From Roseovarius sp. THAF9 (GTDB lineage Bacteria > Pseudomonadota > Alphaproteobacteria > Rhodobacterales > Rhodobacteraceae): a stretch of 64,000 nucleotides of DNA. The stretch is from NCBI RefSeq assembly GCF_009363715.1, contig NZ_CP045404.1, positions 3,378,001 to 3,442,000 of the forward strand, in the 5' to 3' direction. Below the pieces are notes generated by a model that worked only from the letters and a program-made list of their open reading frames with translations, searched no databases and was not told the DNA's origin. Position numbers and translations under genes: made by a program. Of the stretch, positions 26,758-34,518 are shown one piece after another (positions within the stretch are counted from its first letter, which is position 1; the number at the start of each line of letters is the position of its first letter).

Positions 26758-27414
26758 ATGACCGCTGAACTCTCCACGACAGCGGCCCTGTGGTGGGCCG
26801 TCCTCGCCTCGGGGCTTTACCATGGCGTCAACCCCGGCATGGGCTGGCCCCTCGCCGTGTCCTCGGCCCTGATGGAGCGCCGCCAATCCAGCCTCTTCAA
26901 GGCGCTCGCCGCCCTCGCCCTCGGCCACCTCGCGGCGATGACGGCGATCCTCCTGCCCTTCACGGCCCTTCTGTGGCTGTCCGAATGGCAGACCGTCCTC
27001 CAGACAGGCGCCGCCCTCTTGGTCATCGCGCTCGGGATCTACCTGCTGATCAACCGCCGCCACCCGCGCTTTCTCGCCCGCGTCCCGCCCTCGCGCCTCG
27101 CGCTCTGGTCCTTCCTCGTGGCCATGGCCCACGGCGCCGGCCTCATGCTGGTGCCGATCTATCTCGGCATCTGCGAAACGACCGAGGCCGGACACACCGC
27201 CGCCGACACGCTCATGCGCGGCACGCTCTCCACCGCACTGCTGGTGGCGCTGGCCCATACCGCTGCCATGATCCTTTCCGGCGGTGCGCTGGCGCTTGGC
27301 ACCTACCATTGGCTCGGCCTGAAATTCCTTCAGAAATCATGGTTCAACCTCGATGTCCTCTGGGCGCTCAGTCTCATCCTCGTCGGCCTCCTCGCCCTCC
27401 TGCTGACCCACTGA
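26758..27414 (+). CDS. Polytopic membrane protein of unknown function next to SBP56 gene
   Basis: 218 residues with about six predicted membrane helices and short loops. Helix 1 contains LYHGVNPGMGWPLAVSSALMER, and a later one contains AMAHGAGLMLVPIYLG. The HGxxPGxG pattern recalls HupE/UreJ and RcnA-type metal transporters, where a His in helix 1 binds nickel or cobalt, but the overall match is too weak to name it. It is codirectional with the SBP56 gene, with only a REP-like repeat between, so co-transcription is plausible. If the SBP56 protein needs copper, a metal carrier would make sense; this is inference. Confidence 0.65.
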   Translation: MTAELSTTAALWWAVLASGLYHGVNPGMGWPLAVSSALMERRQSSLFKALAALALGHLAAMTAILLPFTALLWLSEWQTVLQTGAALLVIALGIYLLINRRHPRFLARVPPSRLALWSFLVAMAHGAGLMLVPIYLGICETTEAGHTAADTLMRGTLSTALLVALAHTAAMILSGGALALGTYHWLGLKFLQKSWFNLDVLWALSLILVGLLALLLTH

Positions 27415-27424
27415 CGCCTTGCAT

Positions 27425-27449
27425 TTTCACCGTTCCAAAAATACTCAAA
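27425..27449 (+). repeat. Copy 2 of the conserved 3'-flank motif
   Basis: The core GTTCCAAAAATACTCAAA begins about 16 bp after the membrane-protein stop, in the same orientation as copies at 7476 and 46313. It sits just ahead of the Lin0512 gene, so it might alternatively belong to that leader. Confidence 0.75.
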
Positions 27450-27477
27450 TCCCAACGCCACCCACGGGAGCCTCCAC

Positions 27478-27825
27478 ATGCCCAAAACGCGCCTTCTCAC
27501 CGAATTCGGCATCGGCTCGTCCCTGCGCCACCGCGACTACACCGCCGCCGCCCGCCGCGCGTTGCAGGATGCGCTCTGGCGGAACTCCATCAACCTCGCG
27601 GAACTCTTCGGCCAGCCCAAGGAGGCGATGATCATCGACGTCGAAATCGCCGCGCAGGACCCCGGCGCCGTCGACACCACGGCATTGGCGGACGTCTTCC
27701 CCTACGGCCAGGTCACCGTCACCGCCCACAAGGGCGGCCTTGACGTGCCCCGCCCCGACGGCGAGCCCACCGTCATCGTCAACGCCGCCATCAATGTCAG
27801 CCTGAACCTGGAGCCCGCCCAATGA
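27478..27825 (+). CDS. Lin0512 family protein (first of pair)
   Basis: 115 residues of the small Lin0512 family, named for a Listeria protein, function unknown. The conserved pattern is an N-terminal strand LTEFGIGSSLRHRDYTAAARRALQDAL, a mid strand IIDVEIAAQDP, and a C-terminal VIVNAAINVSLNL. It overlaps the second member by four bases (ATGA at 27822) and is paralogous to it, so the two probably form a heteromeric pair. GGAGCC lies upstream of the ATG. Confidence 0.82.
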   Translation: MPKTRLLTEFGIGSSLRHRDYTAAARRALQDALWRNSINLAELFGQPKEAMIIDVEIAAQDPGAVDTTALADVFPYGQVTVTAHKGGLDVPRPDGEPTVIVNAAINVSLNLEPAQ

Positions 27826-28184
27826 CTGATCACCGCTTCATCATCGAAATGGGCATGGGCAACGACCAGTACGGCATGGACTATCAAAAGGCCGCCGCCC
27901 GCGCGATCGAATCCGCCATCCGTCGCTCGGCCATCCCGATGTATTCGACGACCGCGCTCGACCCGTCGCAGATGCGCGTAGAGGTCACAATCGGCGTGCA
28001 GGAACCCGATAAGCTCGACGCCGATGCGCTCGCCGCCTGCCTGCCCCGCGGAAACGCCACCGTCACCGCCACGTTCGGCGGGCACAACGTGGTGAACCCC
28101 GACACCGGCGACACAATTGTCATCGCCACGGCGGCGGTCGAGGCATTCCTGCCCGACCAATCGGACAACTACATCTCCGGCTAA
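27822..28184 (+). CDS. Lin0512 family protein (second of pair)
   Basis: 120 residues with the same layout as its neighbour: FIIEMGMGNDQYGMDYQKAAARAIESAI, then MRVEVTIGVQEPDKLDADALAACLPRG, then TIVIATAAVEAFL. Tandem paired Lin0512 genes encoding related subunits suggest an alpha/beta-type complex. Translation is coupled by the ATGA overlap. No function is assigned. The FCD regulator starting 74 bp downstream may control the pair or may be co-transcribed. Confidence 0.82.
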   Translation: MTDHRFIIEMGMGNDQYGMDYQKAAARAIESAIRRSAIPMYSTTALDPSQMRVEVTIGVQEPDKLDADALAACLPRGNATVTATFGGHNVVNPDTGDTIVIATAAVEAFLPDQSDNYISG

Positions 28185-28219
28185 CCACGAACGGCCCGGC
28201 GCTTGCCCAATGTCGCCTC

Positions 28220-28238
28220 TGGTCATATGATTTGACCA
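28220..28238. promoter_or_regulatory. Putative GntR/FadR-type operator
   Basis: A perfect inverted repeat TGGTC-N9-GACCA ends 20 bp before the start of the FCD regulator. It overlaps the expected core promoter or leader and is best read as an autoregulatory operator. No second copy was seen upstream of the Lin0512 pair. Confidence 0.55.
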
Positions 28239-28258
28239 ATTCAATCCAGAGGCGCCCC

Positions 28259-29026
28259 ATGCCGTTCCAGAAAGTCACGCCGGAAAAACTCTCGCTCGCG
28301 GTCACCCGCCAGATCGAGAAACTGATCCTGCGCGGCATCCTGCGCCCCGGCGAACGCCTGCCCTCGGAACGCGAGCTTGCCGACCGCTTCGGCGTCTCGC
28401 GCCCCTCCCTGCGCGAGGCCGTGTCAGAGCTTCAGCAGAAAGGCCTGCTGACCACCCGCGCCGGCGCCGGCATCTTCGTGGCCGACGTTCTGGGCAGTGC
28501 CTTCTCCCCCGCGCTGATCGAGCTTTTCGCCAGCGATGACGAGGCCGTGTTCGACGTGATCGCCTTCCGCCGCGACATGGAAGGGCTGGCCGCCGAACGC
28601 GCCGCCCGGTTGGCCTCTGACACCGACCTGCAGGTCATCGCAGCCACCTTCGACCGCATGGAACAGGCCAAGGGCCGCGCCAACCCCGAACGCGAGGCCC
28701 GGCTCGATGCCGAGTTCCACATGGCCATCCTCGAGGCCAGCCACAACGTCGTGATGCTGCACATGATGCGCTCGATGTTCCAGCTGATGCAGGAGGGCGT
28801 TTTCTACAACCGGCAGGTCATGTTCAACCAGTCCACCACGCGCACCAGCCTGCTGGACCAGCACCGCGCCATCCGCGACGCCATCCTCGCCCGCGACCCC
28901 GTCGCGGCCCGCGCGGCGGTCGAGGCCCATCTCGATTTCATCGAACGGGCGCTGGCCGACCAGCGCAAGGCCGAGGCGCATGAGCATATCGCCCGCCAGC
29001 GGCTCGAACACGAGAATCGCCGCTGA
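28259..29026 (+). CDS. GntR-family transcriptional regulator, FCD (FadR/PdhR) type
   Basis: 255 residues. The winged helix (about 5-75) reads LRPGERLPSERELADRFGVSRPSLREAVSELQQKGLLTTRAGAGIFV, a textbook FadR-subfamily sequence. The FCD domain follows with FRRDMEGLAAERAARLA, DAEFHMAILEASHNVVM and HRAIRDAILARDPVAARAAVEAHL, including the metal-binding Asp and His residues. It resembles the PdhR/LldR group that senses organic acids. ATG 28259 has AGAGG upstream, and a TGGTC-N9-GACCA operator lies immediately before. It may regulate the Lin0512 pair, itself, or the downstream pyrimidine locus; the operator there is of another type. Confidence 0.88.
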   Translation: MPFQKVTPEKLSLAVTRQIEKLILRGILRPGERLPSERELADRFGVSRPSLREAVSELQQKGLLTTRAGAGIFVADVLGSAFSPALIELFASDDEAVFDVIAFRRDMEGLAAERAARLASDTDLQVIAATFDRMEQAKGRANPEREARLDAEFHMAILEASHNVVMLHMMRSMFQLMQEGVFYNRQVMFNQSTTRTSLLDQHRAIRDAILARDPVAARAAVEAHLDFIERALADQRKAEAHEHIARQRLEHENRR

Positions 29027-29042
29027 ACCCTCCCCGAACATC

Positions 29043-29095
29043 GTAGGGTGGGTGGTTCTGCGCAACGCGCAGGGTCACCCACCGCTGCGCCCTAC
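29043..29095. repeat. GTAGGGTGGGT-type inverted repeat
   Basis: GTAGGGTGGGTG and CACCCACC...CCTAC form an imperfect stem with an internal smaller hairpin. A related unit is at 42431. It resembles a small dispersed repeat and lies just after the FCD gene, where it could also act as a mRNA end. Confidence 0.5.
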
Positions 29096-29163
29096 GCCAA
29101 GCCCTTCAGCGCCTGTCGCGTCTACAAACGCGCCCCTTCAGCCGTGTTCACAAATCGCCTAAA

Positions 29164-29181
29164 TTTTACCAATTGATAAAA
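29164..29181. promoter_or_regulatory. Putative RutR operator upstream of preT
   Basis: TTTTACCAATTGATAAAA, an 18-bp imperfect palindrome, lies 52 bp before preT. It matches the perfect palindrome at 34519, beside the RutR-like gene, in 16 of 18 positions. E. coli RutR sites have the related core TTGACCA-N2-TGGTCAA. One regulator binding both promoters is inferred. Confidence 0.65.
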
Positions 29182-29232
29182 TTTTGATCTGTGCAATACT
29201 TTCCCCAAAGCGCACAGCCACTGGAGCCCTCC

Positions 29233-30555
29233 ATGAGCCATTCCGCCCTGACCCCCGGCATCACCTCAGGCCGCCTGTCAGAGGACGACCTCGCCCGCAA
29301 TTTCTCCGATCTGCACCCGCCGCTCGATCCGCATGAGGCGCTGGTGGCCGCCGACCGCTGCTATTTCTGCCACGACGCACCCTGCATCACGGCCTGCCCC
29401 ACCGATATCGACATCCCGCTCTTCATCCGCCAGATTGCCACCGGCACGCCCGAGGCTGCGGCAAAGACGATCCTCGAACAGAACATTCTCGGCGGAATGT
29501 GCGCCCGCGTCTGCCCGACCGAGACGCTCTGCGAACAGGCCTGCGTGCGCGAAGCCGCCGAAGGCAAGCCCGTCCTGATCGGGCAACTCCAACGCTTCGC
29601 CACCGACACCCTGCAGGCCGCGGGCACGCATCCCTTTGCCCGTGCGCCCGAGACGGGCAAGTCGGTCGCCGTGGTGGGCGCGGGACCGGCCGGACTGGCC
29701 TGCGCCCATCGTCTGGCGATGCATGGCCATTCCGTCACGCTCTATGACGCCCGGCCAAAGCCCGGCGGCCTCAACGAATACGGCATCGCCGCCTACAAGA
29801 CGGTCGACAGCTTCGCCGAGCGCGAGGTCGATTGGCTGCTTCAGATCGGCGGCATCACTCTAGAGAATGGCAAGGCCCTCGGGTCCGACCTAAGCCTCGA
29901 CACCCTGCGCACCCAGTTCGACGCCGTCTTCCTCGGCATCGGGCTGGGCGGCGTCAATGCCCTCGGCCTCGACGGCGAGGACAAGACCGGCGTGCTCGAC
30001 GCGGTCGATTTCATCTCCGACCTGCGCCAAGCCAGCGACCTGCGCGCATTGCAGATCGGTCGCGACGTCGTGGTAATCGGCGGCGGCATGACCGCTATCG
30101 ACGCCGCCGTACAAGCCAAATTGCTGGGCGCGCTCAACGTCACGCTGGTCTATCGCCGGGGCCGCGACCGCATGAATGCCAGCGTCTTTGAACAGGACCT
30201 CGCCGCCTCCAAGGGCGTGCGCATCATCACGAATGCAACGCCCCGCGCCATCCACGGCAACGGCACAGTCCGCGAGATCGAGTTCGAATACACCGACGAC
30301 GCCCTCACCCCCACGGGCGAGACCGTGCGCATCCCCGCCGACCAGGTCTTCAAGGCCATCGGACAGGCGCTCGCGGGCGACGCCCTGCCCGATCTCGACG
30401 GCCGCAAGATCGCCGTCACGGGCGCGGGCCGTACCTCCGTTTCGGGCGTCTGGGCCGGGGGCGACTGCGCCGCGGGCGGCGACGACCTGACAGTGACGGC
30501 GGTGGCCGAAGGGCGCGATGCCGCCGAAGACATCCATAAAAGCCTCGTTTCGTGA
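29233..30555 (+). CDS. preT: NAD-dependent dihydropyrimidine dehydrogenase, flavoprotein subunit PreT
   Basis: Passes electrons between NAD(P)H and PreA so that uracil or thymine is reduced to the dihydro form, the first step of the reductive pathway. 440 residues: an N-terminal Fe-S domain like glutamate synthase beta (CYFCHDAPCITACPTDIDIP and CARVCPTETLCEQACVR), then an FAD fold (VAVVGAGPAGLACAHRLAMHGH, about 145-166) and an NAD(P) fold (VVVIGGGMTAIDAAVQAK), ending with VWAGGDCAAGGDDLTVTAVAEGRDAA. GGAG seven bases upstream fixes ATG 29233. A putative RutR operator precedes it. It is separated from preA by a methyltransferase gene, all codirectional. Confidence 0.93.
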   Translation: MSHSALTPGITSGRLSEDDLARNFSDLHPPLDPHEALVAADRCYFCHDAPCITACPTDIDIPLFIRQIATGTPEAAAKTILEQNILGGMCARVCPTETLCEQACVREAAEGKPVLIGQLQRFATDTLQAAGTHPFARAPETGKSVAVVGAGPAGLACAHRLAMHGHSVTLYDARPKPGGLNEYGIAAYKTVDSFAEREVDWLLQIGGITLENGKALGSDLSLDTLRTQFDAVFLGIGLGGVNALGLDGEDKTGVLDAVDFISDLRQASDLRALQIGRDVVVIGGGMTAIDAAVQAKLLGALNVTLVYRRGRDRMNASVFEQDLAASKGVRIITNATPRAIHGNGTVREIEFEYTDDALTPTGETVRIPADQVFKAIGQALAGDALPDLDGRKIAVTGAGRTSVSGVWAGGDCAAGGDDLTVTAVAEGRDAAEDIHKSLVS

Positions 30556-30593
30556 TACACTGCGCACCATCCCGGTTCCGCAGGAGAAGCGCT

Positions 30594-31433
30594 ATGAGCG
30601 ATGTCGAGTCCCGTGTGTCCACCCATTATTCCACCACCAACCTCATCGACGCGATCCGCGCAGCCCTCGAAAAGGCGGGCGCCAACCCCGACGCGCCCGA
30701 CCTCGATGACCTCAAGCCGGTGGACGAGTTCCACACCGGCGGGGTTGAGGCCACCGATGCCCTGATCGACCAGCTCAGCATCACGCCCGAGACCCGCGTT
30801 CTCGATATCGGCTGCGGCATCGGCGGCGCCTCCCGACATGTCGCCGCCCGCACCGGCGCCCATGTGCGCGGCGTCGACCTCACACCCGATTTCATCGCCG
30901 TGGCCAAGGCGCTCAGCGCCGCCACCGACATGGCCGACCGCACCAGTTTCACAACCGGCAGCGCACTCGACCTGCCCGTGGCGGATGCCAGCGTCGACCT
31001 CGCCCTCATGTTCCATGTCGGCATGAATATCGAGGACAAGACCCGCCTGTTCGCCGAGGCCGCCCGCGTCCTCGCTCCCGGCGGCACCTTCGCGCTTTTC
31101 GACGTGATGCGCACTTCGGACCGCCTCCTGACCTTCCCGTTCCCCTGGGCGGAACAGGCCGATTTCTCCTTCGTGGCCCCGCCCGAGACCTACCGTCAGG
31201 CCGCCGCCGCGGCCGGCTTCTCGCAAGTGGGCGAACGCGACCGCTCCGAATTCGCCAAGGCTTTTTTCGACCGCGTTTTCAAACGTATCGAAGAGGCTGG
31301 CGGCCCGCCGCCTGTCGGCATCCACCTTCTGATGCACGACACCGGCCCCGAAAAAATCAAGAATTACGTGACACATCTGCAGGCGGGCGACATTGCACCG
31401 GTGGAAATGATCTTTCGCCGCAACGCGTCCTAG
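30594..31433 (+). CDS. Class I SAM-dependent methyltransferase inside the pyrimidine locus
   Basis: 279 residues with a methyltransferase-11 domain: SAM loop VLDIGCGIGGASRHVAARTG (about 68-87), the acidic ribose contact GVDLTP, and DLALMFHVGMNI, ending motif III RVLAPGGTFALFDVMR. The layout (short helical N-terminus, then the domain, then a C-terminal cap) is like small-molecule N- or C-methyltransferases such as the sarcosine/UbiE group. The substrate is unknown. AGGAG eight bases upstream supports ATG 30594. It lies 38 bp after preT and 32 bp before preA, so it is almost certainly in their operon, although no methylation belongs to the known reductive pyrimidine pathway. Confidence 0.82.
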   Translation: MSDVESRVSTHYSTTNLIDAIRAALEKAGANPDAPDLDDLKPVDEFHTGGVEATDALIDQLSITPETRVLDIGCGIGGASRHVAARTGAHVRGVDLTPDFIAVAKALSAATDMADRTSFTTGSALDLPVADASVDLALMFHVGMNIEDKTRLFAEAARVLAPGGTFALFDVMRTSDRLLTFPFPWAEQADFSFVAPPETYRQAAAAAGFSQVGERDRSEFAKAFFDRVFKRIEEAGGPPPVGIHLLMHDTGPEKIKNYVTHLQAGDIAPVEMIFRRNAS

Positions 31434-31465
31434 CCACCGCGACACCAGACAAGGGAAACACGCTC

Positions 31466-32770
31466 ATGGCAGACCTGATTACGAACTTTATCGGTATCAC
31501 CTCGCCCAACCCGTTCTGGCTGGCCTCGGCCCCGCCCACGGACAAGGAGTACAACGTCCGACGCGCCTTCGACGCCGGCTGGGGCGGCGTGGTGTGGAAG
31601 ACCCTCGGCGAGGAAGGCCCGCCCGTCGTCAACGTCAACGGGCCTCGATATGGCGCGATCTGGGGTGCCGATCGCCGCCTTCTGGGGCTCAACAATATCG
31701 AGCTTATCACCGACCGCCCCCTGCAAACCAACCTCGACGAGATGACGCGGGTGAAAAAAGACTACCCCGACCGCGCCCTCATCGCCTCACTCATGGTCCC
31801 GGTAAATGAGGACAGCTGGAAGTCCATCCTCGACCGCGTACTCGAAACCGGCTGCGACGGGGTGGAACTGAACTTCGGGTGTCCCCACGGGATGTCCGAA
31901 CGCGGCATGGGCTCCGCCGTGGGCCAGGTGCCGGAATATGTTGGTCAGGTCACCGAATGGTGCAAAAAACACTCAAACCTGCCTGTCATCGTCAAGCTGA
32001 CGCCGAACATCACCGATGTGCGCAAACCCGCGCAGGCGGCCAAGGATGGCGGCGCCGACGCGGTGTCACTGATCAACACGATCAACTCGATCACCTCCGT
32101 TAACCTCGACAGCTTCGCGCCTGAGCCCACCATCGATGGCAAGGGCGCCCATGGCGGCTATTGCGGCCCCGCGGTGAAACCCATCGCGCTCAACATGGTG
32201 GCCGAGATCGCCCGCACGCCCGCGCTCGCCGGCCTGCCCATCTCAGGGATAGGCGGCGTCACCACATGGCGCGACGCGGCGGAGTTCATGTCGCTGGGGG
32301 CTGGCAACGTGCAGGTGTGTACAGCTGCCATGACCTACGGCTTCAAGATCGTGCAGGAAATGATCTCGGGCCTGTCACAATTCATGGACGAAAAGGGTTT
32401 CACCTCGACGGAAGAGCTTGTCGGCCGCGCCGTTCCGAACCTCAGCGACTGGCAGCACCTCAACCTCAACTACATCACGAAAGCCCGGATCGACCAGGAC
32501 CTCTGCATCAAGTGTGGCCGCTGCTATGCCGCCTGCGAGGACACCTCGCATCAGGCGATTTCGATGTCCCCGGACCGTACCTTCGAGGTGATCGACGAGG
32601 AATGCGTCGCCTGCAATCTCTGCGTCAATGTCTGCCCGGTCGAAGGCTGCATCACGATGGAGGAACTCAGCCCCGGCACGACAGATCCCCGCACCGGAAA
32701 AACGGTGCAGGACGACTACGCCAACTGGACCACCCACCCCAACAATCCCGGCACCTGCGCCGCGGAATGA
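31466..32770 (+). CDS. preA: NAD-dependent dihydropyrimidine dehydrogenase, catalytic subunit PreA
   Basis: Reduces uracil and thymine using electrons from PreT. 434 residues: an FMN-binding TIM barrel (about 1-310) like dihydroorotate dehydrogenase, with FWLASAPPTDKEYNVRRAFDAGWGGVVWKT, VELNFGCPHGMSERGMGSAVGQ, KLTPNITD and ISGIGGVTTWRDAAEFMSLGAGNVQVCTA; then a C-terminal ferredoxin domain with two 4Fe-4S motifs, CIKCGRCYAAC and CVACNLCVNVCPVEGC. The loop lacks the cysteine of mammalian DPYD (here GSAVGQ), as in my recollection of E. coli PreA. It is followed closely by twin palindromes that may end the transcript. Confidence 0.94.
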   Translation: MADLITNFIGITSPNPFWLASAPPTDKEYNVRRAFDAGWGGVVWKTLGEEGPPVVNVNGPRYGAIWGADRRLLGLNNIELITDRPLQTNLDEMTRVKKDYPDRALIASLMVPVNEDSWKSILDRVLETGCDGVELNFGCPHGMSERGMGSAVGQVPEYVGQVTEWCKKHSNLPVIVKLTPNITDVRKPAQAAKDGGADAVSLINTINSITSVNLDSFAPEPTIDGKGAHGGYCGPAVKPIALNMVAEIARTPALAGLPISGIGGVTTWRDAAEFMSLGAGNVQVCTAAMTYGFKIVQEMISGLSQFMDEKGFTSTEELVGRAVPNLSDWQHLNLNYITKARIDQDLCIKCGRCYAACEDTSHQAISMSPDRTFEVIDEECVACNLCVNVCPVEGCITMEELSPGTTDPRTGKTVQDDYANWTTHPNNPGTCAAE

Positions 32771-32777
32771 CCGCCTT

Positions 32778-32799
32778 AGATTCTTCGTACGAAGAATCT
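32778..32799. repeat. Perfect 22-bp palindrome (core TTCGTACGAA)
   Basis: The fully self-complementary inner sequence TTCTTCGTACGAAGAA extends to 22 bp and begins eight bases after the preA stop. As RNA it would fold into a tight hairpin and could work as a processing or termination signal. It shares its ten-base core with the adjacent palindrome. Confidence 0.85.
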
Positions 32800-32804
32800 G
32801 CATC

Positions 32805-32832
32805 CCCAGAAAATTCGTACGAATTTTCTGGG
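32805..32832. repeat. Perfect 28-bp palindrome (core TTCGTACGAA)
   Basis: A second fully self-complementary sequence of 28 bp, with inner sequence AAAATTCGTACGAATTTT and outer CCCAG/CTGGG arms. It lies five bases after the 22-bp palindrome and shares the TTCGTACGAA core. The twin arrangement suggests duplication followed by divergence of the arms with base pairing kept. Confidence 0.85.
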
Positions 32833-33178
32833 TGCGATCCGCGCCGCATCAAAACACGATGCGAATGGGCCCGCGCATGGCAGAACACGATCATCTGGTC
32901 GCCCTTTCCGATCAGGTGAAAGCCACGCCGGAGCACTTCGCGCTCGAATTGCTCACGCCCGACCTCGCGCTCCACACACCTCCGCGACCGTCGCACGACA
33001 GAGCCTTTGCGTGCCGATTGGCTCGAAAAGAGTTGCGACACCCAAGGGGCGGCAGGAACGGGACGGATGGACTGCGTCATGCCTCGACGCTGCCGCCACC
33101 GTGGTAAAGATCAGGTTAAGGCGTCAACGGTCCTTCCGTTACCCTGCCGATCGCCGCCCAAGGTTTCCCGCGCGCTCC

Positions 33179-33658
33179 TCAGGACCCGTCTTCAACGGCA
33201 GGACTGTCTGACGGGCTTGGCGATTGGTTCCCGCCCACCTCGATCTTCAGAACCTCGATCATCTCGCGCAGATCGGTGATGTCGCGCGCGGCCTGCGACT
33301 GCTCCAGTCGCGTGCTGGCCCGCAGAAGGTCCTGCTGTCGTCCGATCAGCTCGTACTGCGCCGCGATCAGTTGATCGCGCGGCGTTTCCTGGCTCTTGAT
33401 CCGCGCGTCGAGCATGCTTTCGCCCGACGCCTTGGCCGGCAGCCGTGAGACATCGTCGCTAGCCGGATCACGGGCCGGACGCGCCGTCGCATCCATGCGC
33501 GGCCCGTCTCCGCCCGTGGCATTGTCGGAATTATTGCCGCTCGCACTGCTTTCCGCCGACCCCGCGGCGCTCTTGACGGCGAGTTTCTGAAGGTTCTGCC
33601 CGGCGCCGGCCGGCACCGAGGCCAGGAAGGTCACAGGGGCTGGTCCTGTGATGTTCAT
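33179..33658 (-). CDS. Hypothetical protein, low complexity with coiled-coil segment
   Basis: 159 residues. The first half (to about residue 80) is rich in Ala, Ser, Gly and Asp and looks disordered. Residues about 95-140 (RDQLIAAQYELIGRQQDLLRASTRLEQSQAARDITDLREMIEVL) form a clear amphipathic or coiled-coil helix pair. There is no signal peptide and no recognised family. ATG 33658, with GGAG seven bases upstream, is favoured over the longer reading. It is convergent with the region after preA and reads in the same direction as the RutR-like gene. Confidence 0.55.
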   Translation of the reverse strand: MNITGPAPVTFLASVPAGAGQNLQKLAVKSAAGSAESSASGNNSDNATGGDGPRMDATARPARDPASDDVSRLPAKASGESMLDARIKSQETPRDQLIAAQYELIGRQQDLLRASTRLEQSQAARDITDLREMIEVLKIEVGGNQSPSPSDSPAVEDGS

Positions 33659-33787
33659 GTGTCCACTCCATACACGGGGGATCGCTAGATCCGGCGCCCG
33701 CACCCAACTGCCTTATTACCACGCAGCGGGCAGGTGCCGCGACCCTATTCTAAACAGCATTTTATGCGTTTTCGTCCCGCGCGCGCC

Positions 33788-34414
33788 TCAGACCGCCAGC
33801 ATCCGGCGGTAAAGCGCATCCAGAAACACCGAAGCCTCGTCATGCGTATCACGCCCATCCATCAACGCCTGAACCTGCGCATCGAAATCGGCGTAATGCT
33901 GCGTCGTGGCCCAGATCGAAAAGATCAGGTGCCGCCCGTCCACCGGTTGCAAACGGCCCGCCGCCGCCCAGGCCTCGATCAGCGCGGCGGTCTCGTCCAC
34001 CAGCGGCTTCAAATCCGTCACCAGTCCCGCCCCGATCCTTGGCGCGCCTTGCAGGATCTCGTTTGCGAACAACCGACTCTCGCGCGGCAGCGCCCGGCTC
34101 ATCTCCAGCTTGCGATGCACGTAGCGCAGGATCTCCTCCAGCGGCTCACCGCCGGGGTCGATCTCGCGCATCGGGTCCAGCCACGTGTCCATCAACCCGC
34201 TCAGCAGCGTGACGTGGATCTCTTCCTTGCCCGCGAAGTAATAGAGGATGTTGGGCTTCGACAGCCCCGATGCCTCGGCGATCTGGTCCAGCGTCGCGCC
34301 ACGGAACCCGTGCATCGAAAACACGTCCAGCGCCGCGTCCAGTATGCGCTTGCGGTTGCGCAACTGTATCCGGCTCGGCCTGGCGCCGCCCGCCGCCTGC
34401 GTCCCGTCTTCCAT
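33788..34414 (-). CDS. rutR: TetR-family regulator, RutR-like
   Basis: 208 residues. The TetR HTH is KRILDAALDVFSMHGFRGATLDQIAEASGLSKPNILYYFAGKEEIH. The ligand domain matches E. coli RutR in several blocks, from memory: LEMSRALPRESRLFANEILQGAP, LKPLVDETAALIEAWAAAGRLQPVD and HLIFSIWATTQHYADFDAQVQAL. RutR binds uracil and thymine and leaves DNA. It is divergent from the N-carbamoyl-beta-alanine amidohydrolase gene, with the perfect palindrome TTTTACCATTTGGTAAAA between them. ATG 34414 has GAGAGG just upstream; GTG 34426 is an alternative start. It probably represses this reductive pyrimidine regulon in the absence of pyrimidine. Confidence 0.88.
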   Translation of the reverse strand: MEDGTQAAGGARPSRIQLRNRKRILDAALDVFSMHGFRGATLDQIAEASGLSKPNILYYFAGKEEIHVTLLSGLMDTWLDPMREIDPGGEPLEEILRYVHRKLEMSRALPRESRLFANEILQGAPRIGAGLVTDLKPLVDETAALIEAWAAAGRLQPVDGRHLIFSIWATTQHYADFDAQVQALMDGRDTHDEASVFLDALYRRMLAV

Positions 34415-34518
34415 CGCGCCTCTCACGTTTCACTGCCCGAAGATTTAGCATCACCCGGCCCGAATTGGCCAGCAACAGGTGCAATGCTTGACAGACCCGC
34501 CCCGCTTCGCAATCGTGG

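Larger units (their letters stand above)
32771..33178. other. Gene-free interval with twin palindromes
   Basis: This 408-bp stretch follows preA. The left end holds two perfect palindromes. The rest has overlapping open frames on both strands (32667-33080 minus; 32628-33107 plus) that share no family and begin inside neighbouring genes. One minus-strand segment (about 32850-33000) reads like real protein (REQFEREVLRRGFHLIG, QMIVFCHARAHS), so a decayed gene fragment is possible, but I cannot assign it. Confidence 0.45.

Noticed and set aside
32778..32832. Reading the twin palindromes as an ordinary intrinsic terminator
   Set aside because: Neither hairpin is followed by a T-run on either strand, and the arms are AT-rich; kept as unexplained palindromes.
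32628..33107. Overlapping frames on both strands after preA
   Set aside because: They begin inside preA or run through the twin palindromes, and neither strand shows a family motif; at best a decayed fragment.
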